A stretch of DNA of 64,000 nt from Lysobacteraceae bacterium (GCA_013823855.1 PNMW01000032.1:1-64000); one strand, 5' to 3'. Shown: positions 1 to 9,428, counted from the first letter of the stretch. Notes: a model not told the origin generated them from the letters alone. A program made the numbers and translations.

Positions 1-2
1 TT

Positions 3-131
3 GCCAACGCGATCGCCGCAGTGCTGCTGCTGCCGGCGTTCGCCTACTTCCTGATGAACCCCGCGAAGATGGTGGCGCAGGCGGCCAAGGACAAAGCCAA
101 GGAAGAGGCGCAAGCCGCAGCGAGCAAGTAA
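3..131 (+). CDS. C-terminal end of a membrane protein, probably MMPL/RND-type transporter (partial)
   Basis: Only the last 42 codons lie in the window and the frame is open to the left edge. The visible part has one hydrophobic segment (IAAVLLLPAFAYFLM) followed by a short Ala/Lys/Glu-rich cytoplasmic tail ending in AAASK and a TAA stop. A final TM helix with a charged tail fits the C-terminus of an MMPL/RND-superfamily permease. Such permeases commonly sit beside DUF1329 and DUF1302 genes, which follow here after 150 bp. The family assignment is inference from context; what is seen directly is a membrane-protein C-terminus. Confidence 0.5.
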   Translation, partial: ANAIAAVLLLPAFAYFLMNPAKMVAQAAKDKAKEEAQAAASK

Positions 132-281
132 GGCGTACGGGGAGCGCGTCCCCGGACCGGTGCCGCCCGTATCGTCAGATGCGGTCGCGCCAGTGATGAG
201 TGCCGAGGAGGCGATCGGGTCGGCGGCAGGGGTCCGATCGCAACATCAAGAAATATTCAACGAGCAAGAGAGGTGCGAAAA

Positions 282-1643
282 ATGAAGAAGCAATTGTGGA
301 TGTCGCCGCTGATCGCGGCGGCCGTCGCGTTCGCGGTGCCGGCTCATGCCAAGGTCAGCGCCGAGGAAGCCGCCAAGCTCGGCAAGGAACTGACCCCGAT
401 CGGCGCCGAGAAGGCCGGCAACAAGGCCGGCACGATCCCGGCCTGGACCCCGCAGAGCCAGATCGCCTACAAGAAGGGCGAATACCCGAACGATCCGGCG
501 CTCGAAGCGGAGAAGCCGCTGTTCACGATCACCGCGGCCGATGTCGGCAAGTACGCCGCGCAGCTGACCGAGGGTCACAAGGAACTGTTCAAGCGCTACC
601 CGAACACCTACAAGCTGACCGTCTACCCGTCGCATCGCAACTTCAACTTCCCCGAGAAGTACATGGAAGAGACGATGAAGAACGCGACCCGCGCCGAGCT
701 GGAAGGCGTGGACAATCCGAAGGGCGCGTTCATCGGCTTCCCGTTCCCGATCCCGAAGAGCGGTGCCGAGCCGATCTGGAACCACCGCGTGAAGTTCCGC
801 GGCTCGACGGTGCGTCGCTACAACAACCAGATGATCGTCCAGCAGAACGGCAAGTTCACGCTGACCAAGATCGTCGAGGACGTTAAGTTCTATTACGCGA
901 ACCTCAACAACGACAAGCCGATCGAGCTGAAGCCGGGTGCGGACTTCCTGCGCTACCTGTCGGAAACCGTGTCGCCGCCGAGAGTCGCCGGCACCTTCAT
1001 CCTGGTGCATGAAAAGGCCGGTTTCGGACCGGAAGGCCGTTCGGCCTGGCTTTACGCGCCGGCGCTGAAGCGCATCCGCCGCGCCCCGGCGGTCTGCTGC
1101 GACAACCCGTACGAAGGCACCGACGGTCACCAGTTCTACGACCAGGTCGACATGTACAACGGCGTGCTCGAGCGCTTCACCTGGAAGCTGGTCGGCAAGA
1201 AGGAAATGTACATCCCGTACAACTCCTACAAGATCGCTGGCCCGAAGACGAAGTACGCCGACATCGCCAAGCCGAACCACATCAATGTCGATCTGCCGCG
1301 CTACGAGCTGCACAGAGTCTGGGTGGTCGAGGCCGACAACAAGGCGGATCAGCGCCACACCTTCAAGAAGCGGGTCGTCTACTTCGACGAGGACAGCTGG
1401 AACATCGTCGCCGTCGACGACTACGACCAGCAGGGCAAGCTGCTGCAGTTCCAGGAAGGTCACCCGATCCAGTACCGCGACGTGCTGGCGGTGACCACGC
1501 AGCCGGAAGTGATCTATCACTTCGATTCCGGCCGCTACTTCGTGACCGCGATGGGCAACGAAGACAAGCCGTACGACAACTCCGTGACGCTGAAGGATTC
1601 GGACTTCGAAGCCGACACGGTCCAGAAGCGCACCTCGAAGTAA
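282..1643 (+). CDS. DUF1329 family periplasmic/outer-membrane lipoprotein-like protein
   Basis: A 453-residue protein with a classic Sec signal peptide (MKKQLWMSPLIAAAVAFAVPAHA). The mature N-terminus contains the hallmark LTPIGAEKAGNKAGTIPAWT stretch of DUF1329 (PF07044). The start is the ATG at 282, preceded at good spacing by AGAGAGG; the GTG nine bases upstream sits in that Shine-Dalgarno region. DUF1329 proteins resemble LolA/LolB-type beta folds and regularly pair with DUF1302 proteins, as here (next gene, 194 bp downstream). A role in carrying a hydrophobic molecule across the periplasm is inference. The biochemical function of the family is not established. Confidence 0.9.
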   Translation: MKKQLWMSPLIAAAVAFAVPAHAKVSAEEAAKLGKELTPIGAEKAGNKAGTIPAWTPQSQIAYKKGEYPNDPALEAEKPLFTITAADVGKYAAQLTEGHKELFKRYPNTYKLTVYPSHRNFNFPEKYMEETMKNATRAELEGVDNPKGAFIGFPFPIPKSGAEPIWNHRVKFRGSTVRRYNNQMIVQQNGKFTLTKIVEDVKFYYANLNNDKPIELKPGADFLRYLSETVSPPRVAGTFILVHEKAGFGPEGRSAWLYAPALKRIRRAPAVCCDNPYEGTDGHQFYDQVDMYNGVLERFTWKLVGKKEMYIPYNSYKIAGPKTKYADIAKPNHINVDLPRYELHRVWVVEADNKADQRHTFKKRVVYFDEDSWNIVAVDDYDQQGKLLQFQEGHPIQYRDVLAVTTQPEVIYHFDSGRYFVTAMGNEDKPYDNSVTLKDSDFEADTVQKRTSK

Positions 1644-1691
1644 GTCACGGCGGTTGCGGCACGCGGTATCACCACGGACTTTCGCCCCACC

Positions 1692-1717
1692 GTCACCCTG
1701 CCTCGGCAGGGCTGACG
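1692..1717 (+). other. Hairpin between DUF1329 and DUF1302 genes
   Basis: CCCTGCC and GGCAGGG form a 7-bp stem with a 2-nt loop. It is extended by GTCA/TGAC across a single-base bulge. No T-run follows, so it is more likely an mRNA processing or stabilising structure or a weak terminator than an intrinsic terminator. Confidence 0.4.
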
Positions 1718-1837
1718 GGGAGGATGGGAGCGGTTGCCGGTGCGAAGCAGAGACCGGTCGGCGCATGGGGGTGCGACGGCGACGGCGTTGAAGAAACGCC
1801 AACCATCAAATAACGACGAGCAGTCGGGAGAATCGGG

Positions 1838-4336
1838 ATGCGTGTGAGCGGCACATCAGCAGCATGGGGACTGGCAGCGGTGCTTGCCGTGATGTCCAAC
1901 GGCGTCCAGGCGCTGGAGTTCGACGCGAACTTCCTCGATCAGGACTTCAATGCCGTTCTCAACCAGACCCTCACCGCCGGTGTCGGCTTCCGGATCGAGG
2001 AGCGCGACTCGCGCCTGGTCGGCAAGTCCAACATCAACCCGAACGTCTGTGCGGGCGTCTACCAGACCTGCCAGGGCCTGCACCGCCAGCAGATCTATCC
2101 GGCGCAGCAGCTGCGCCGCGCACCCGGTGCGGCGTCGATCAACTTCGACGACGGCAACCTCAATTTCGATCGCGGCGACGTCACCCAGTCGCCGATCGTC
2201 TGGACCCACGATCTGAAGATCGAGTCCGGCGATTTCGGATTCTTCTATCGCGGCCGCGCGGTCTATGACCCGGCCCTGTATCACCTGAACACCAATCGTC
2301 CGAACGTCATCACCTCGGACAATGTCGCGAGCGTCGGCAATCGCACGCCGGGCAGCGCGTCGAACCGCTATTTCGTGCAGACCTTCGGGCCCGGCGCCCA
2401 GGCCGGCGGCTCGCTGGCCGAGGCCGAAGCACAGCAGATCGGTCTGCGCTACCAGTTCCTCGACACCAACTTCTTCGGCTCGGTGCCGCTGCCGGGCGAG
2501 CGCGACCTGCAGTTCCGCATCGGCCGCCAGACCGTGCAGTGGGGCGAGTCGACCGTCGCCATCCTGAACTCGATCAACCAGGCGCAGCCGATCAGCGCCA
2601 ACAACTTCTACCGCTACGGCAACGGCCTGCTCGAAGACCTGTACATCCCGGTCAACATGCTGCGCCTGTCGACCAACATCACCGACGGCCTGTCGGTCGA
2701 AGGCTATTACCAGTTCGAGTGGCGTTCGGTCGAAGTGCCGGTGCCGGGCACGTTGAACTCGTTCGTCGATCTCGGCACGCCGAACCAGCGCGACTCGGTC
2801 AACGCTGCCTTCGGTGGCGCCGCCGATGATCCTGAATGCCTGGCCGGCGGCCGCCTCGACAATCCGCTGACCCTGATCACGCCGACCTGCCTGCGCATCG
2901 GACGTGCCGCCGATCGTCGCGCCAGCGACCAGGGCCAGTTCGGCTTCAAGCTGACCTACTTCGCCGAAGAGCTGAACAACGGCACCGAGTTCAGCGCCTA
3001 CTTCATGAACTACCACTCGCAGCTGCCGTATTTCAACGGCTATGCGACCAATGCCAGCTGCGCGCGCCGCGAAGGCTCGGCGGTCGGCATCGATGCCCGC
3101 AACACGGCAGAGTTCCTGCAGTCCTGCCCGAACCTGCCGCTGACCGCGCTGACCGCATCGAGCCAGCTCGGCATCGACACCCTGAACCTGGCGCTGCAGA
3201 GCCCCGGCGTGCTCGCCGATCTCGGCGTCGCCGACCTCAACTCGCTGGCCGGCTTCGCCAACCTGCTGCTGCCGCGTCCGGGCCTGCAGCAGTCCGACGC
3301 CGTGCCGTTCGAGACCGCGCGCTTCCAGTTCGAGTACCCGGAAAACCGCCACCTGATCGGCTTCAGCTTCAACACCACCTACGGCGACTACAGCTACCAG
3401 GGCGAAGTCTCCTACCGTCCGAACGTGCCGCTGCAGGTGGCGATCGTCGACGTGGTGTTCGCCTCGTTCGGCCCGACCTTGACCCGCTGCCACGACCAGG
3501 CGATCGGCTGCGCCGGCACCACGGCCACGCTCGGCTTCACCGAGGACGGCGGCAACACCTACACCCAGTACGACAGCTCGAACTTCGTCGACGCCAACGG
3601 CAACCAGCCGTATGGCGACAACATCAACCTCGTGGTCGGTGCCGCGCCCGGCTCGGCGCGCAGCTTCCCGAACTTCATCACCCCGTATCGTGGCGGCACC
3701 ATCGGCGAGAACGCGCCGAACTCGTACATCCAGGGCTGGATTCCCGGCAAGGTGCTGAACTATGTGTTCGGTGCGACCCGCGTGCTGTCCGGCACCGAGA
3801 ACTGGATCGGCGCCGACCAGGTCATCCTGCTCTACGAAGTCGGCGCCACCCAGGTGCTGAACCTGCCGAAGTTCGACCAGCTGCAGATCGAAGGTCCGGG
3901 TGCCGCGTATACCCATGCCTCGGCCGGTGCCGATGGTTCGGGCGCCGACGGCTCGCGTCTGGCCTGCTCGACCAATCCGAGCTGCACCGTCGGCCCGGAC
4001 GGCCTGCGCTTCAATCCGTTCCAGGCCAAGCGCAACCAGTTCGCCCATTCGTTCGCCGGCGGCTATCGCGTGGTCGGCCGCATCAGCTACGAGTCGGTGC
4101 TGCCGGGCATCAGCGTGCAGCCGCTGTTCATCTTCCAGCACGACGTCTACAACAACTCGCCGGGGCCGGGCGCGAACTACGTCGAAGGGCGTATCCAGCT
4201 GAATTCGGTCGTCGAGATCCGCTACGAGAAGTCGGCGTCGTTCTCGATCGCCTACAACATGTATACCCGCGGTGGCGGCAACAATCTGTACCGCGACCGC
4301 GACAACATCGGCTTTTTCCTGAAGTACCAGTTCTGA
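1838..4336 (+). CDS. DUF1302 family outer-membrane protein
   Basis: An 832-residue protein with a signal peptide (residues 1 to about 25, ending VQA) and then the DUF1302 (PF06980) N-terminus LEFDANFLDQDFNAVLNQTLTAG. The body is rich in alternating aromatic strands (FRIGRQTVQWGES, SVEGYYQFEW) and ends in Phe (FFLKYQF), the usual C-terminal signature of an outer-membrane beta-barrel. GGGAG lies 7 nt before the ATG. It follows DUF1329 and precedes the YCF48-like gene by only 14 nt, so the cluster is probably co-transcribed. DUF1302 genes recur near pathways for alkanes, sterols and other hydrophobic substrates. A channel or lipid-transfer role is inferred. Confidence 0.9.
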   Translation: MRVSGTSAAWGLAAVLAVMSNGVQALEFDANFLDQDFNAVLNQTLTAGVGFRIEERDSRLVGKSNINPNVCAGVYQTCQGLHRQQIYPAQQLRRAPGAASINFDDGNLNFDRGDVTQSPIVWTHDLKIESGDFGFFYRGRAVYDPALYHLNTNRPNVITSDNVASVGNRTPGSASNRYFVQTFGPGAQAGGSLAEAEAQQIGLRYQFLDTNFFGSVPLPGERDLQFRIGRQTVQWGESTVAILNSINQAQPISANNFYRYGNGLLEDLYIPVNMLRLSTNITDGLSVEGYYQFEWRSVEVPVPGTLNSFVDLGTPNQRDSVNAAFGGAADDPECLAGGRLDNPLTLITPTCLRIGRAADRRASDQGQFGFKLTYFAEELNNGTEFSAYFMNYHSQLPYFNGYATNASCARREGSAVGIDARNTAEFLQSCPNLPLTALTASSQLGIDTLNLALQSPGVLADLGVADLNSLAGFANLLLPRPGLQQSDAVPFETARFQFEYPENRHLIGFSFNTTYGDYSYQGEVSYRPNVPLQVAIVDVVFASFGPTLTRCHDQAIGCAGTTATLGFTEDGGNTYTQYDSSNFVDANGNQPYGDNINLVVGAAPGSARSFPNFITPYRGGTIGENAPNSYIQGWIPGKVLNYVFGATRVLSGTENWIGADQVILLYEVGATQVLNLPKFDQLQIEGPGAAYTHASAGADGSGADGSRLACSTNPSCTVGPDGLRFNPFQAKRNQFAHSFAGGYRVVGRISYESVLPGISVQPLFIFQHDVYNNSPGPGANYVEGRIQLNSVVEIRYEKSASFSIAYNMYTRGGGNNLYRDRDNIGFFLKYQF

Positions 4337-4350
4337 ACCCGAGTCCCGCC

Positions 4351-5418
4351 ATGCGCTTTCCGTCCGCCTCGCTGTCTGCCCTGATCCTTGCCGTTGCGCT
4401 TGCCTCGCTGTCGCTGCTGGTGCGTGCGCAGGACGAACCGGCAGCCGATCCTGCCGCGGCGGAAGCGCCTGCTGCCGAAGCGCCGGCGGAAGCGGCAGCA
4501 CCGGCCGCCGCGCCGGTGACGCCGCGTGCCTCGGAAATGGCGGTCAAGGCGACCAGCAATCCGCTGCTGAAGGTGGTCAGTACCGGCAAGCGCTACGTCG
4601 CCGTCGGCGCCCGCGGCCACATCCTGGTGTCGGCTGACGCCAAGGACTGGAAGCAAGTCGCAGCGCCGGTCGACGCGCTGCTGACCAGCGTCACCTTCGC
4701 CGACGCCGAGCACGGCTGGGCGGTCGGTCACGACGCCAGCATCCTGGCCACCACCGACGGCGGCAACACCTGGACCCTGCAGCACTTCCAGCCCGATCTC
4801 GGCAAGCCGCTGTTCGACGTGCTGTTCCTCGATCCGCAGAACGGCCTTGCTGTCGGCGCCTACGGCCTGATGCTGGCCACCCAGGACGGCGGCGCCAGCT
4901 GGGCGCAGGTCGCGACCAACCCGGTCACCGAGGAGGAGCGCCACTTCAACGCCCTGACCCGGCTTGGCGACGGCAGCCTGATGGTGGTCGGCGAAGCCGG
5001 CCTGATCGGCCTCAGCGCCGATCGCGGCCAGACCTGGACCAAGGTCGCCAGCCCCTACGAAAGCTCGCTGTTCTGCGTCATCGCCGCCGGCGACAAGGGT
5101 GCCCTGATCGGCGGCCTGCGCGGCAACTCGTTCTTCAGCGCCGATGTCGCTGCCGCCAGCTGGAAGAAGATGGATACCGGCACGGACCAGTCGCTGTTCG
5201 GCATGGCTTCGCTGCCCGGCGATCGGGTGGCGATGGTCGGGCTCAACGCCACGCTGCTGATCTTCGACACCGCCGGCAAGACCAAGCAGGTGCCGATCAC
5301 CGACCGCATCGGCAACAAGCAGACCGACACCCTGTCGTGGCTGCTGCCAACCCGCGACGGCACCCTGCTGCTGGTCGGCGATGCCGGCGTCCAGCGCCTG
5401 GACGCAGCGAAGTTCTGA
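4351..5418 (+). CDS. YCF48-like (BNR-type) beta-propeller exported protein
   Basis: A 355-residue exported protein: signal peptide, then a low-complexity Ala/Pro/Glu linker (about residues 28-55), then a beta-propeller with recurring AEHGWAVGHDASILATTDGGNTW-type units (GWAVG, TTDGGNTW, NGLAVGAYG, TQDGGASW, SADRGQTW). These are characteristic of Ycf48/sortilin-like BNR repeats. The same reading frame stays open far upstream, but the ATG at 4351 directly after the DUF1302 stop, with signal peptide, is the sensible start. Members of this family often accompany DUF1302/DUF1329/MMPL sets. An assembly or scaffold role for the envelope complex is inference. Confidence 0.85.
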   Translation: MRFPSASLSALILAVALASLSLLVRAQDEPAADPAAAEAPAAEAPAEAAAPAAAPVTPRASEMAVKATSNPLLKVVSTGKRYVAVGARGHILVSADAKDWKQVAAPVDALLTSVTFADAEHGWAVGHDASILATTDGGNTWTLQHFQPDLGKPLFDVLFLDPQNGLAVGAYGLMLATQDGGASWAQVATNPVTEEERHFNALTRLGDGSLMVVGEAGLIGLSADRGQTWTKVASPYESSLFCVIAAGDKGALIGGLRGNSFFSADVAAASWKKMDTGTDQSLFGMASLPGDRVAMVGLNATLLIFDTAGKTKQVPITDRIGNKQTDTLSWLLPTRDGTLLLVGDAGVQRLDAAKF

Positions 5419-5464
5419 CGGTCGTCGCGCCGGTCCGCGACGGATCGCAAACGCCAGTCGTCCC

Positions 5465-7144
5465 GTGAGTCTCCGGCGCTTCGGCGCCGCCATCGGCCTG
5501 ATGGTGGCAGTGCTGTTCGCGCCGGCCGCGATGGCCGACGAGCAGGCGCCGCCGCAGTCGCTGTCGGCGCGTCTGGCGGCGCTGCGGGAAAGCCGGTTCC
5601 ACCAGCGCTGGCCGTCGGCGGCGCTGCCCGAGCTGCCTGCCGATGTACTGCTGAAGGAGCTCCGCGAACGGCAGGCTGTGCGGCAGCCCTGGCCGCTGGC
5701 GCTGCAGGCGGCGCGGCTGGAAGCCGATCTCGGCGAGTCTCCCGAGGCCGCTGCCCTGCTTGCCGCCGCTGCGGCGCGCAGCGGCCTGACCGAAACCGCG
5801 CGTAGCGCGCTCAGCCGCGCGGCCGGTGCGGAGCGCCTGCCGCTGACCGATGCGGCACTCGCGGTTGCCGAACGCCTGCTGGTCGATGGCGCGCCGGACG
5901 CCGCACTCGCCGCGTTGCCGGCGCTGCCGGTGCGGCTCGAACGCCGCGACCGCCATCGGCTGGCGATGATCAAGGCGCGCGCCCAGTTCGCGCTCGGTCG
6001 GCCCCGCGATGCGGCGCAGGCGCTGCAATCGGCGGAATTCGATCCGCTGCGGCTGGTCGGCGCCTCGGCGGCCGAGCGGCTCGATGCCGCGGTGCTGCAG
6101 TACGACCTCGGCATCGCCCTGATCCGCAGCGGCGCCACGGCACGCGGTCATGCATTGCTCGAACGGCTCGGCCGCAGCGCCAGCATCGGCGACGAAGCCG
6201 AGGCGCAGGCGCTGCGCGATCGCGCCAACCTCGGCCTTGCGGCCGAATTTCTCGCCGCCGGTCAGGGCGCGACGGCGCGCGCCCTGTTCGAGCGTGTGGC
6301 GCTCGAAGGTCCGTATTCGAACCGCGCCTTGCTCGGCATGGGCTGGGCCGCACTCGGCCCCCAGGGCGATCCGCAGGCTGGCGGCCTGAACCTCGACAGT
6401 GCCGGCACCCGGTCGACGCCGAAGTTCGTGCTGCGGGTGATGCAGCGCCGCCGGCTGATCGACTGCGAGAACTACAACCGCCGGGCGCTGGCGCCCACCG
6501 AGCTGTGCAGCCGCCAGCCGCGCTTCGAGCAGGCAAGGGTGCCGGATCGCGTCGAATCGCTGGCCGAGGAAGCGATCGCCGTCTGGCAGGAGCTGAGCGC
6601 CCGCGAGCCCCGTGATCCGACCGTCCGCGAAGCCTGGGGGGCGCTGGGCCACGCGGCGGCGCGGGCCGGGCTGCGCGGCGAAGCGATCGCCGGCTACGAG
6701 GCGGCGGCCGGCCATCTGGAAACGGCACTGGCCGCCAATGAGGACGCCCGCCGCCGCGTCGCTGCCGAAGGGCTTGCGGCCGGCTGGGCGGCGTTGCCGG
6801 CCGAGGCCGAGGCGAGCGCGGTGCTGGCGCCGGGCGACAGCTTGCCGCTGGCGACGCTGATCCGCTTCGAAGCCGCACTCGGTGTCGATGCCGCGCCGGC
6901 ATCGGCGGCGCGCCGGCGACTGCTGGCCGAGCACCTCGAGGCGCGCTGGCTGCTGGCCGAGTACGGCGAAGACCCGGCGCTGGCCGAACTGCTCGACGCC
7001 CAGCGGCAGGCGCTGGCGGCGACGGTCAGCGAGTCGCTCGACGGCGAACGCCGGCAGCTGGCGCACTGGCTGGCCTCGGTGCGTGCCGGTCTAGCGACCT
7101 TGTCCGATCCCAGCTTCGTGCTGCCGCCGCCGTCACCGCCATAG
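5465..7144 (+). CDS. Exported alpha-helical repeat (TPR-like) protein, function unknown
   Basis: About 559 residues starting at a GTG (5465) that gives a convincing signal peptide (SLRRFGAAIGLMVAVLFAPAAMA). An upstream start at 5381 would overlap the previous gene and lack a signal sequence; an ATG at 5501 would truncate it. The mature protein is almost entirely Ala/Leu/Arg-rich helices with spacing that suggests tetratricopeptide-like repeats (for example AVAERLLVDGAPDAALAALPALP), so it may be a periplasmic adaptor. It ends the envelope cluster 46 bp after the YCF48-like gene and I do not recognise a named family. A cytosolic location is unlikely. Confidence 0.7.
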   Translation: MSLRRFGAAIGLMVAVLFAPAAMADEQAPPQSLSARLAALRESRFHQRWPSAALPELPADVLLKELRERQAVRQPWPLALQAARLEADLGESPEAAALLAAAAARSGLTETARSALSRAAGAERLPLTDAALAVAERLLVDGAPDAALAALPALPVRLERRDRHRLAMIKARAQFALGRPRDAAQALQSAEFDPLRLVGASAAERLDAAVLQYDLGIALIRSGATARGHALLERLGRSASIGDEAEAQALRDRANLGLAAEFLAAGQGATARALFERVALEGPYSNRALLGMGWAALGPQGDPQAGGLNLDSAGTRSTPKFVLRVMQRRRLIDCENYNRRALAPTELCSRQPRFEQARVPDRVESLAEEAIAVWQELSAREPRDPTVREAWGALGHAAARAGLRGEAIAGYEAAAGHLETALAANEDARRRVAAEGLAAGWAALPAEAEASAVLAPGDSLPLATLIRFEAALGVDAAPASAARRRLLAEHLEARWLLAEYGEDPALAELLDAQRQALAATVSESLDGERRQLAHWLASVRAGLATLSDPSFVLPPPSPP

Positions 7145-7212
7145 CGGCCGGCCCGCCTGACGCCGCTGAAGGCACGCGGCATGGACGTCGCCGCTGACCG
7201 GCACCGTCGTCG

Positions 7213-8649
7213 CTAGAGATACGGCGAGAACAGCCAGCAGATGGCATCGCGGGCGCGGCTGAGGCCGGAGGCGCGATCCAGTTCGGCCACGGTTCTCGGC
7301 CGGCATTGGTGGCGCACCGCGTCGAAGTGCTGCAGCAGCGACCGGGCCAGCTGCTGGCAATAGGTTTCGACCACCAGCTCGAAGTTCAGCCGCAGGCTGC
7401 GCGGATCGAGGTTGGCCGAGCCGATGTGGGCGTAGTAGTCGTCGACCACGAACAGCTTGGCGTGGGCGAACGGCCCCGGTCGCAGGTGGATTTTCACGCC
7501 GTGTGCCAGCAGCTCGCGTTGCCAGCGGCGGCTGGCCCAGTCGACCCAGCGCAGGTTGCTGCGCGCCGGCAGGATCAGCTCCACGGCGACACCGCGCAGC
7601 GCGGCGGCTTCCAGCCCGCGCGCCAGTTCCGGCATCGGGATGAAGTACGGGGTCATGATGCAGACCCGGTGATGGGCGTTGGCGAGCGCCGCCTGCAGTA
7701 CCAGCTCCAGCCGTTCGACGCTTTCGTTCGGCCCGGCGGTGATGGTCCGGCAATGACTGGCGCCGGCGCTCGCGATGACCGTTGCCGCGGGTGCCGCGGG
7801 TGCCGCGGGTGCCGCAGCCGCCGTGCCGCCGCTGTCGCGCCAGTCGTCGTCGAAGGCGCCGGCCAGCTGGCTGGCGATCGGGCCCCGCAGCCGGAAATGC
7901 AGGTCGACGAGGCCGCCACCCGGCTTCCCGAGCATCGTGTGATCGCTGATGTTCATGCCGCCGGTGAAGGCGAGGTCGTCGTCGACGATCAGCAGCTTGC
8001 GGTGGTTGCGCAGGTTCAGGTGCGGCAGCGGCAGGAAGCGGCGCGACAGCTGGAAGCGCCGGGTGGGCACGTCGGCCTGCATCAGCAGCGCGGACGCGCG
8101 CGGGAAGTAGTAGAAGTCGCCGACCGCGTCGATCAGCACCCGCACCTCGACGCCACGCCGGTGCGCCGCCGCCAGCGCGGCGACGAACTCGGCGCCGACC
8201 CCTCGGCCGGAAAAGATGTAGCTGGCCAGCCAGACGCGCGACCGGGCTGCGGCGATCGCCGCCAGCATCGCCGGATAGACCTGCTCGCCGCTGTGCAGGA
8301 TGTCGACGCGGTTGCCGGCGACCAGCGGCCGCCCGGTCATCGCGCCGCCGATGCGGACCAGCTCGCGCAGCTCTTCGGCGAGCACGCCGGGCAGCAGCGC
8401 CCGCAGCCCGGGCGGCACCGTGTCGTTGCCGGCGGCATGCACGCGCCGGGCTTGCGGATTGACCCGGTTGGTGCCGAGCAGCAGGTACAGCAGCGGGCCG
8501 GCGATCGGCGCCAGCAGGCAGGCGGCAATCCAGCCCCAGGCGGCGCGCGGATCGCGCACCTTGAGCAGGGCGTGGCCGGTGGTGGCGATGCCGAGCGCGG
8601 CATGCAGCAGCGCCAGCGCCCAGGCGAGGCTGTCGGCCGGCAGGTTCAT
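7213..8649 (-). CDS. cls: Cardiolipin synthase (phospholipase D superfamily)
   Basis: A 478-residue enzyme with two N-terminal hydrophobic helices (PLDc_N) and two catalytic HKD motifs, HRKLLIVDDD with GGMN and HAKLFVVDD with GSAN. It should condense two phosphatidylglycerol molecules, or a related pair, into cardiolipin at the inner membrane. Between the two PLD domains lies a short Ala/Pro linker built by a 9-bp tandem repeat. The start ATG (8649) overlaps the stop of the upstream EEP-family gene by 4 bp (ATGA), indicating translational coupling. The nearly contiguous convergent gene ends 68 bp away. ClsA versus ClsB/C subtype is not resolved. Confidence 0.88.
   Translation of the reverse strand: MNLPADSLAWALALLHAALGIATTGHALLKVRDPRAAWGWIAACLLAPIAGPLLYLLLGTNRVNPQARRVHAAGNDTVPPGLRALLPGVLAEELRELVRIGGAMTGRPLVAGNRVDILHSGEQVYPAMLAAIAAARSRVWLASYIFSGRGVGAEFVAALAAAHRRGVEVRVLIDAVGDFYYFPRASALLMQADVPTRRFQLSRRFLPLPHLNLRNHRKLLIVDDDLAFTGGMNISDHTMLGKPGGGLVDLHFRLRGPIASQLAGAFDDDWRDSGGTAAAAPAAPAAPAATVIASAGASHCRTITAGPNESVERLELVLQAALANAHHRVCIMTPYFIPMPELARGLEAAALRGVAVELILPARSNLRWVDWASRRWQRELLAHGVKIHLRPGPFAHAKLFVVDDYYAHIGSANLDPRSLRLNFELVVETYCQQLARSLLQHFDAVRHQCRPRTVAELDRASGLSRARDAICWLFSPYL
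7782..7817 (-). repeat. 9-bp tandem repeat inside cls (Ala-Ala-Pro linker)
   Basis: Four copies of a (G/T)TGCCGCGG-type unit, two of them identical, in frame with the gene, encoding an AAPAAPAAPAA linker between the two phospholipase D domains. A slippage-prone coding microsatellite in units of three codons changes linker length without frameshift. Confidence 0.75.
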
Positions 8650-9428
8650 GCCGCGCGGATCGAGATCTCGGCCGCCAGCGGCAGGTGATCCGAGCGGGCC
8701 TGGGCCAGCGTGCCGAGGCGATGCAGCTCGACCTGCGGCGACAGCAGGATGTGGTCGATGCTGCGGGTCGGCGCCCAGCTCGGGAAGGTCGGCGGCGGGC
8801 TGTCCGGCAGCCAGAAGCCGGCGGCCTTGAGCGCCGGATGGGCGCGCAGCAGCGCCGGTTCGGCATTGAGATCGCCGACGATTACCGACGGCTGGTCGCG
8901 CCCGGCGCGCGCCACCAGGTAATCGAGCTGCCGCTGCTGGGTGGCCCGGCCCAGCGACAGATGGGTGACGAAGATCTCCAGCGCTCGCGCCCCGCCCGGT
9001 ACCTGCAGCTCCAGCTGCAGCGCGCAGCGGCCGCGGATCGGGCCGGGCAGGGCGTGCTCCTCGATCACCCGGACCGGCCAGCGGCTCAGGTAGCCGAGAG
9101 CATGGCGGGCGAACGGCCTGAGGTTGCGGGTGATCGCCAGGCCGTGCTGCGGAAAGCCGGCGGCGGCGGCGAGATAGGCCATCTGGTCGACGAAGCCGGT
9201 GCGCAGGGACCCTGCATCGGCCTCCTGGATGGCGACGAAATCGTGGTCGCGGATCAGGGCGGCGATGTGGTCCAGCGCGGCGTGCGGATTGCGGCCCGGC
9301 ACAGCGTGGCGCCAGGCCCGTGTCAGGTAGTGACGGTATTGCGCCGTGTGTAGGCCGACCTGGATGTTGAAGCTGAGCAGCTTCAGGCGCGGCGGCGCGG
9401 GTGGCGTCGGAATCGGCGGCGTGGTCAT
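8646..9428 (-). CDS. Endonuclease/exonuclease/phosphatase (EEP) family hydrolase
   Basis: A 260-residue EEP-fold protein with the metal and catalytic signature in order: LLSFNIQVG, FVAIQEADAG (metal-binding Glu), VIVGDLNAEP (Asp/Asn), SIDHILLS and SDHLPLAAEI (catalytic Asp-His). The start chosen is the ATG at 9428; the frame stays open upstream but that part is Arg-rich antisense sequence. It lacks an obvious signal peptide. It is coupled by a 4-bp overlap to the cardiolipin synthase gene, a pairing seen in other proteobacteria, so a phospholipid or phosphodiester substrate is plausible. DNase activity cannot be excluded. Confidence 0.85.
   Translation of the reverse strand: MTTPPIPTPPAPPRLKLLSFNIQVGLHTAQYRHYLTRAWRHAVPGRNPHAALDHIAALIRDHDFVAIQEADAGSLRTGFVDQMAYLAAAAGFPQHGLAITRNLRPFARHALGYLSRWPVRVIEEHALPGPIRGRCALQLELQVPGGARALEIFVTHLSLGRATQQRQLDYLVARAGRDQPSVIVGDLNAEPALLRAHPALKAAGFWLPDSPPPTFPSWAPTRSIDHILLSPQVELHRLGTLAQARSDHLPLAAEISIRAA

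Noticed and set aside
246-1802. Long minus-strand open frame (518 codons) opposite the DUF1329 gene
   Set aside because: Antisense shadow typical of high-GC DNA; composition is Arg/Val/Asp/Gly-biased without domains, while the plus strand encodes a clear family protein with signal peptide.
1856-4501. 881-codon minus-strand frame opposite DUF1302
   Set aside because: Shadow of the DUF1302 gene; no recognisable motif and no ribosome site.
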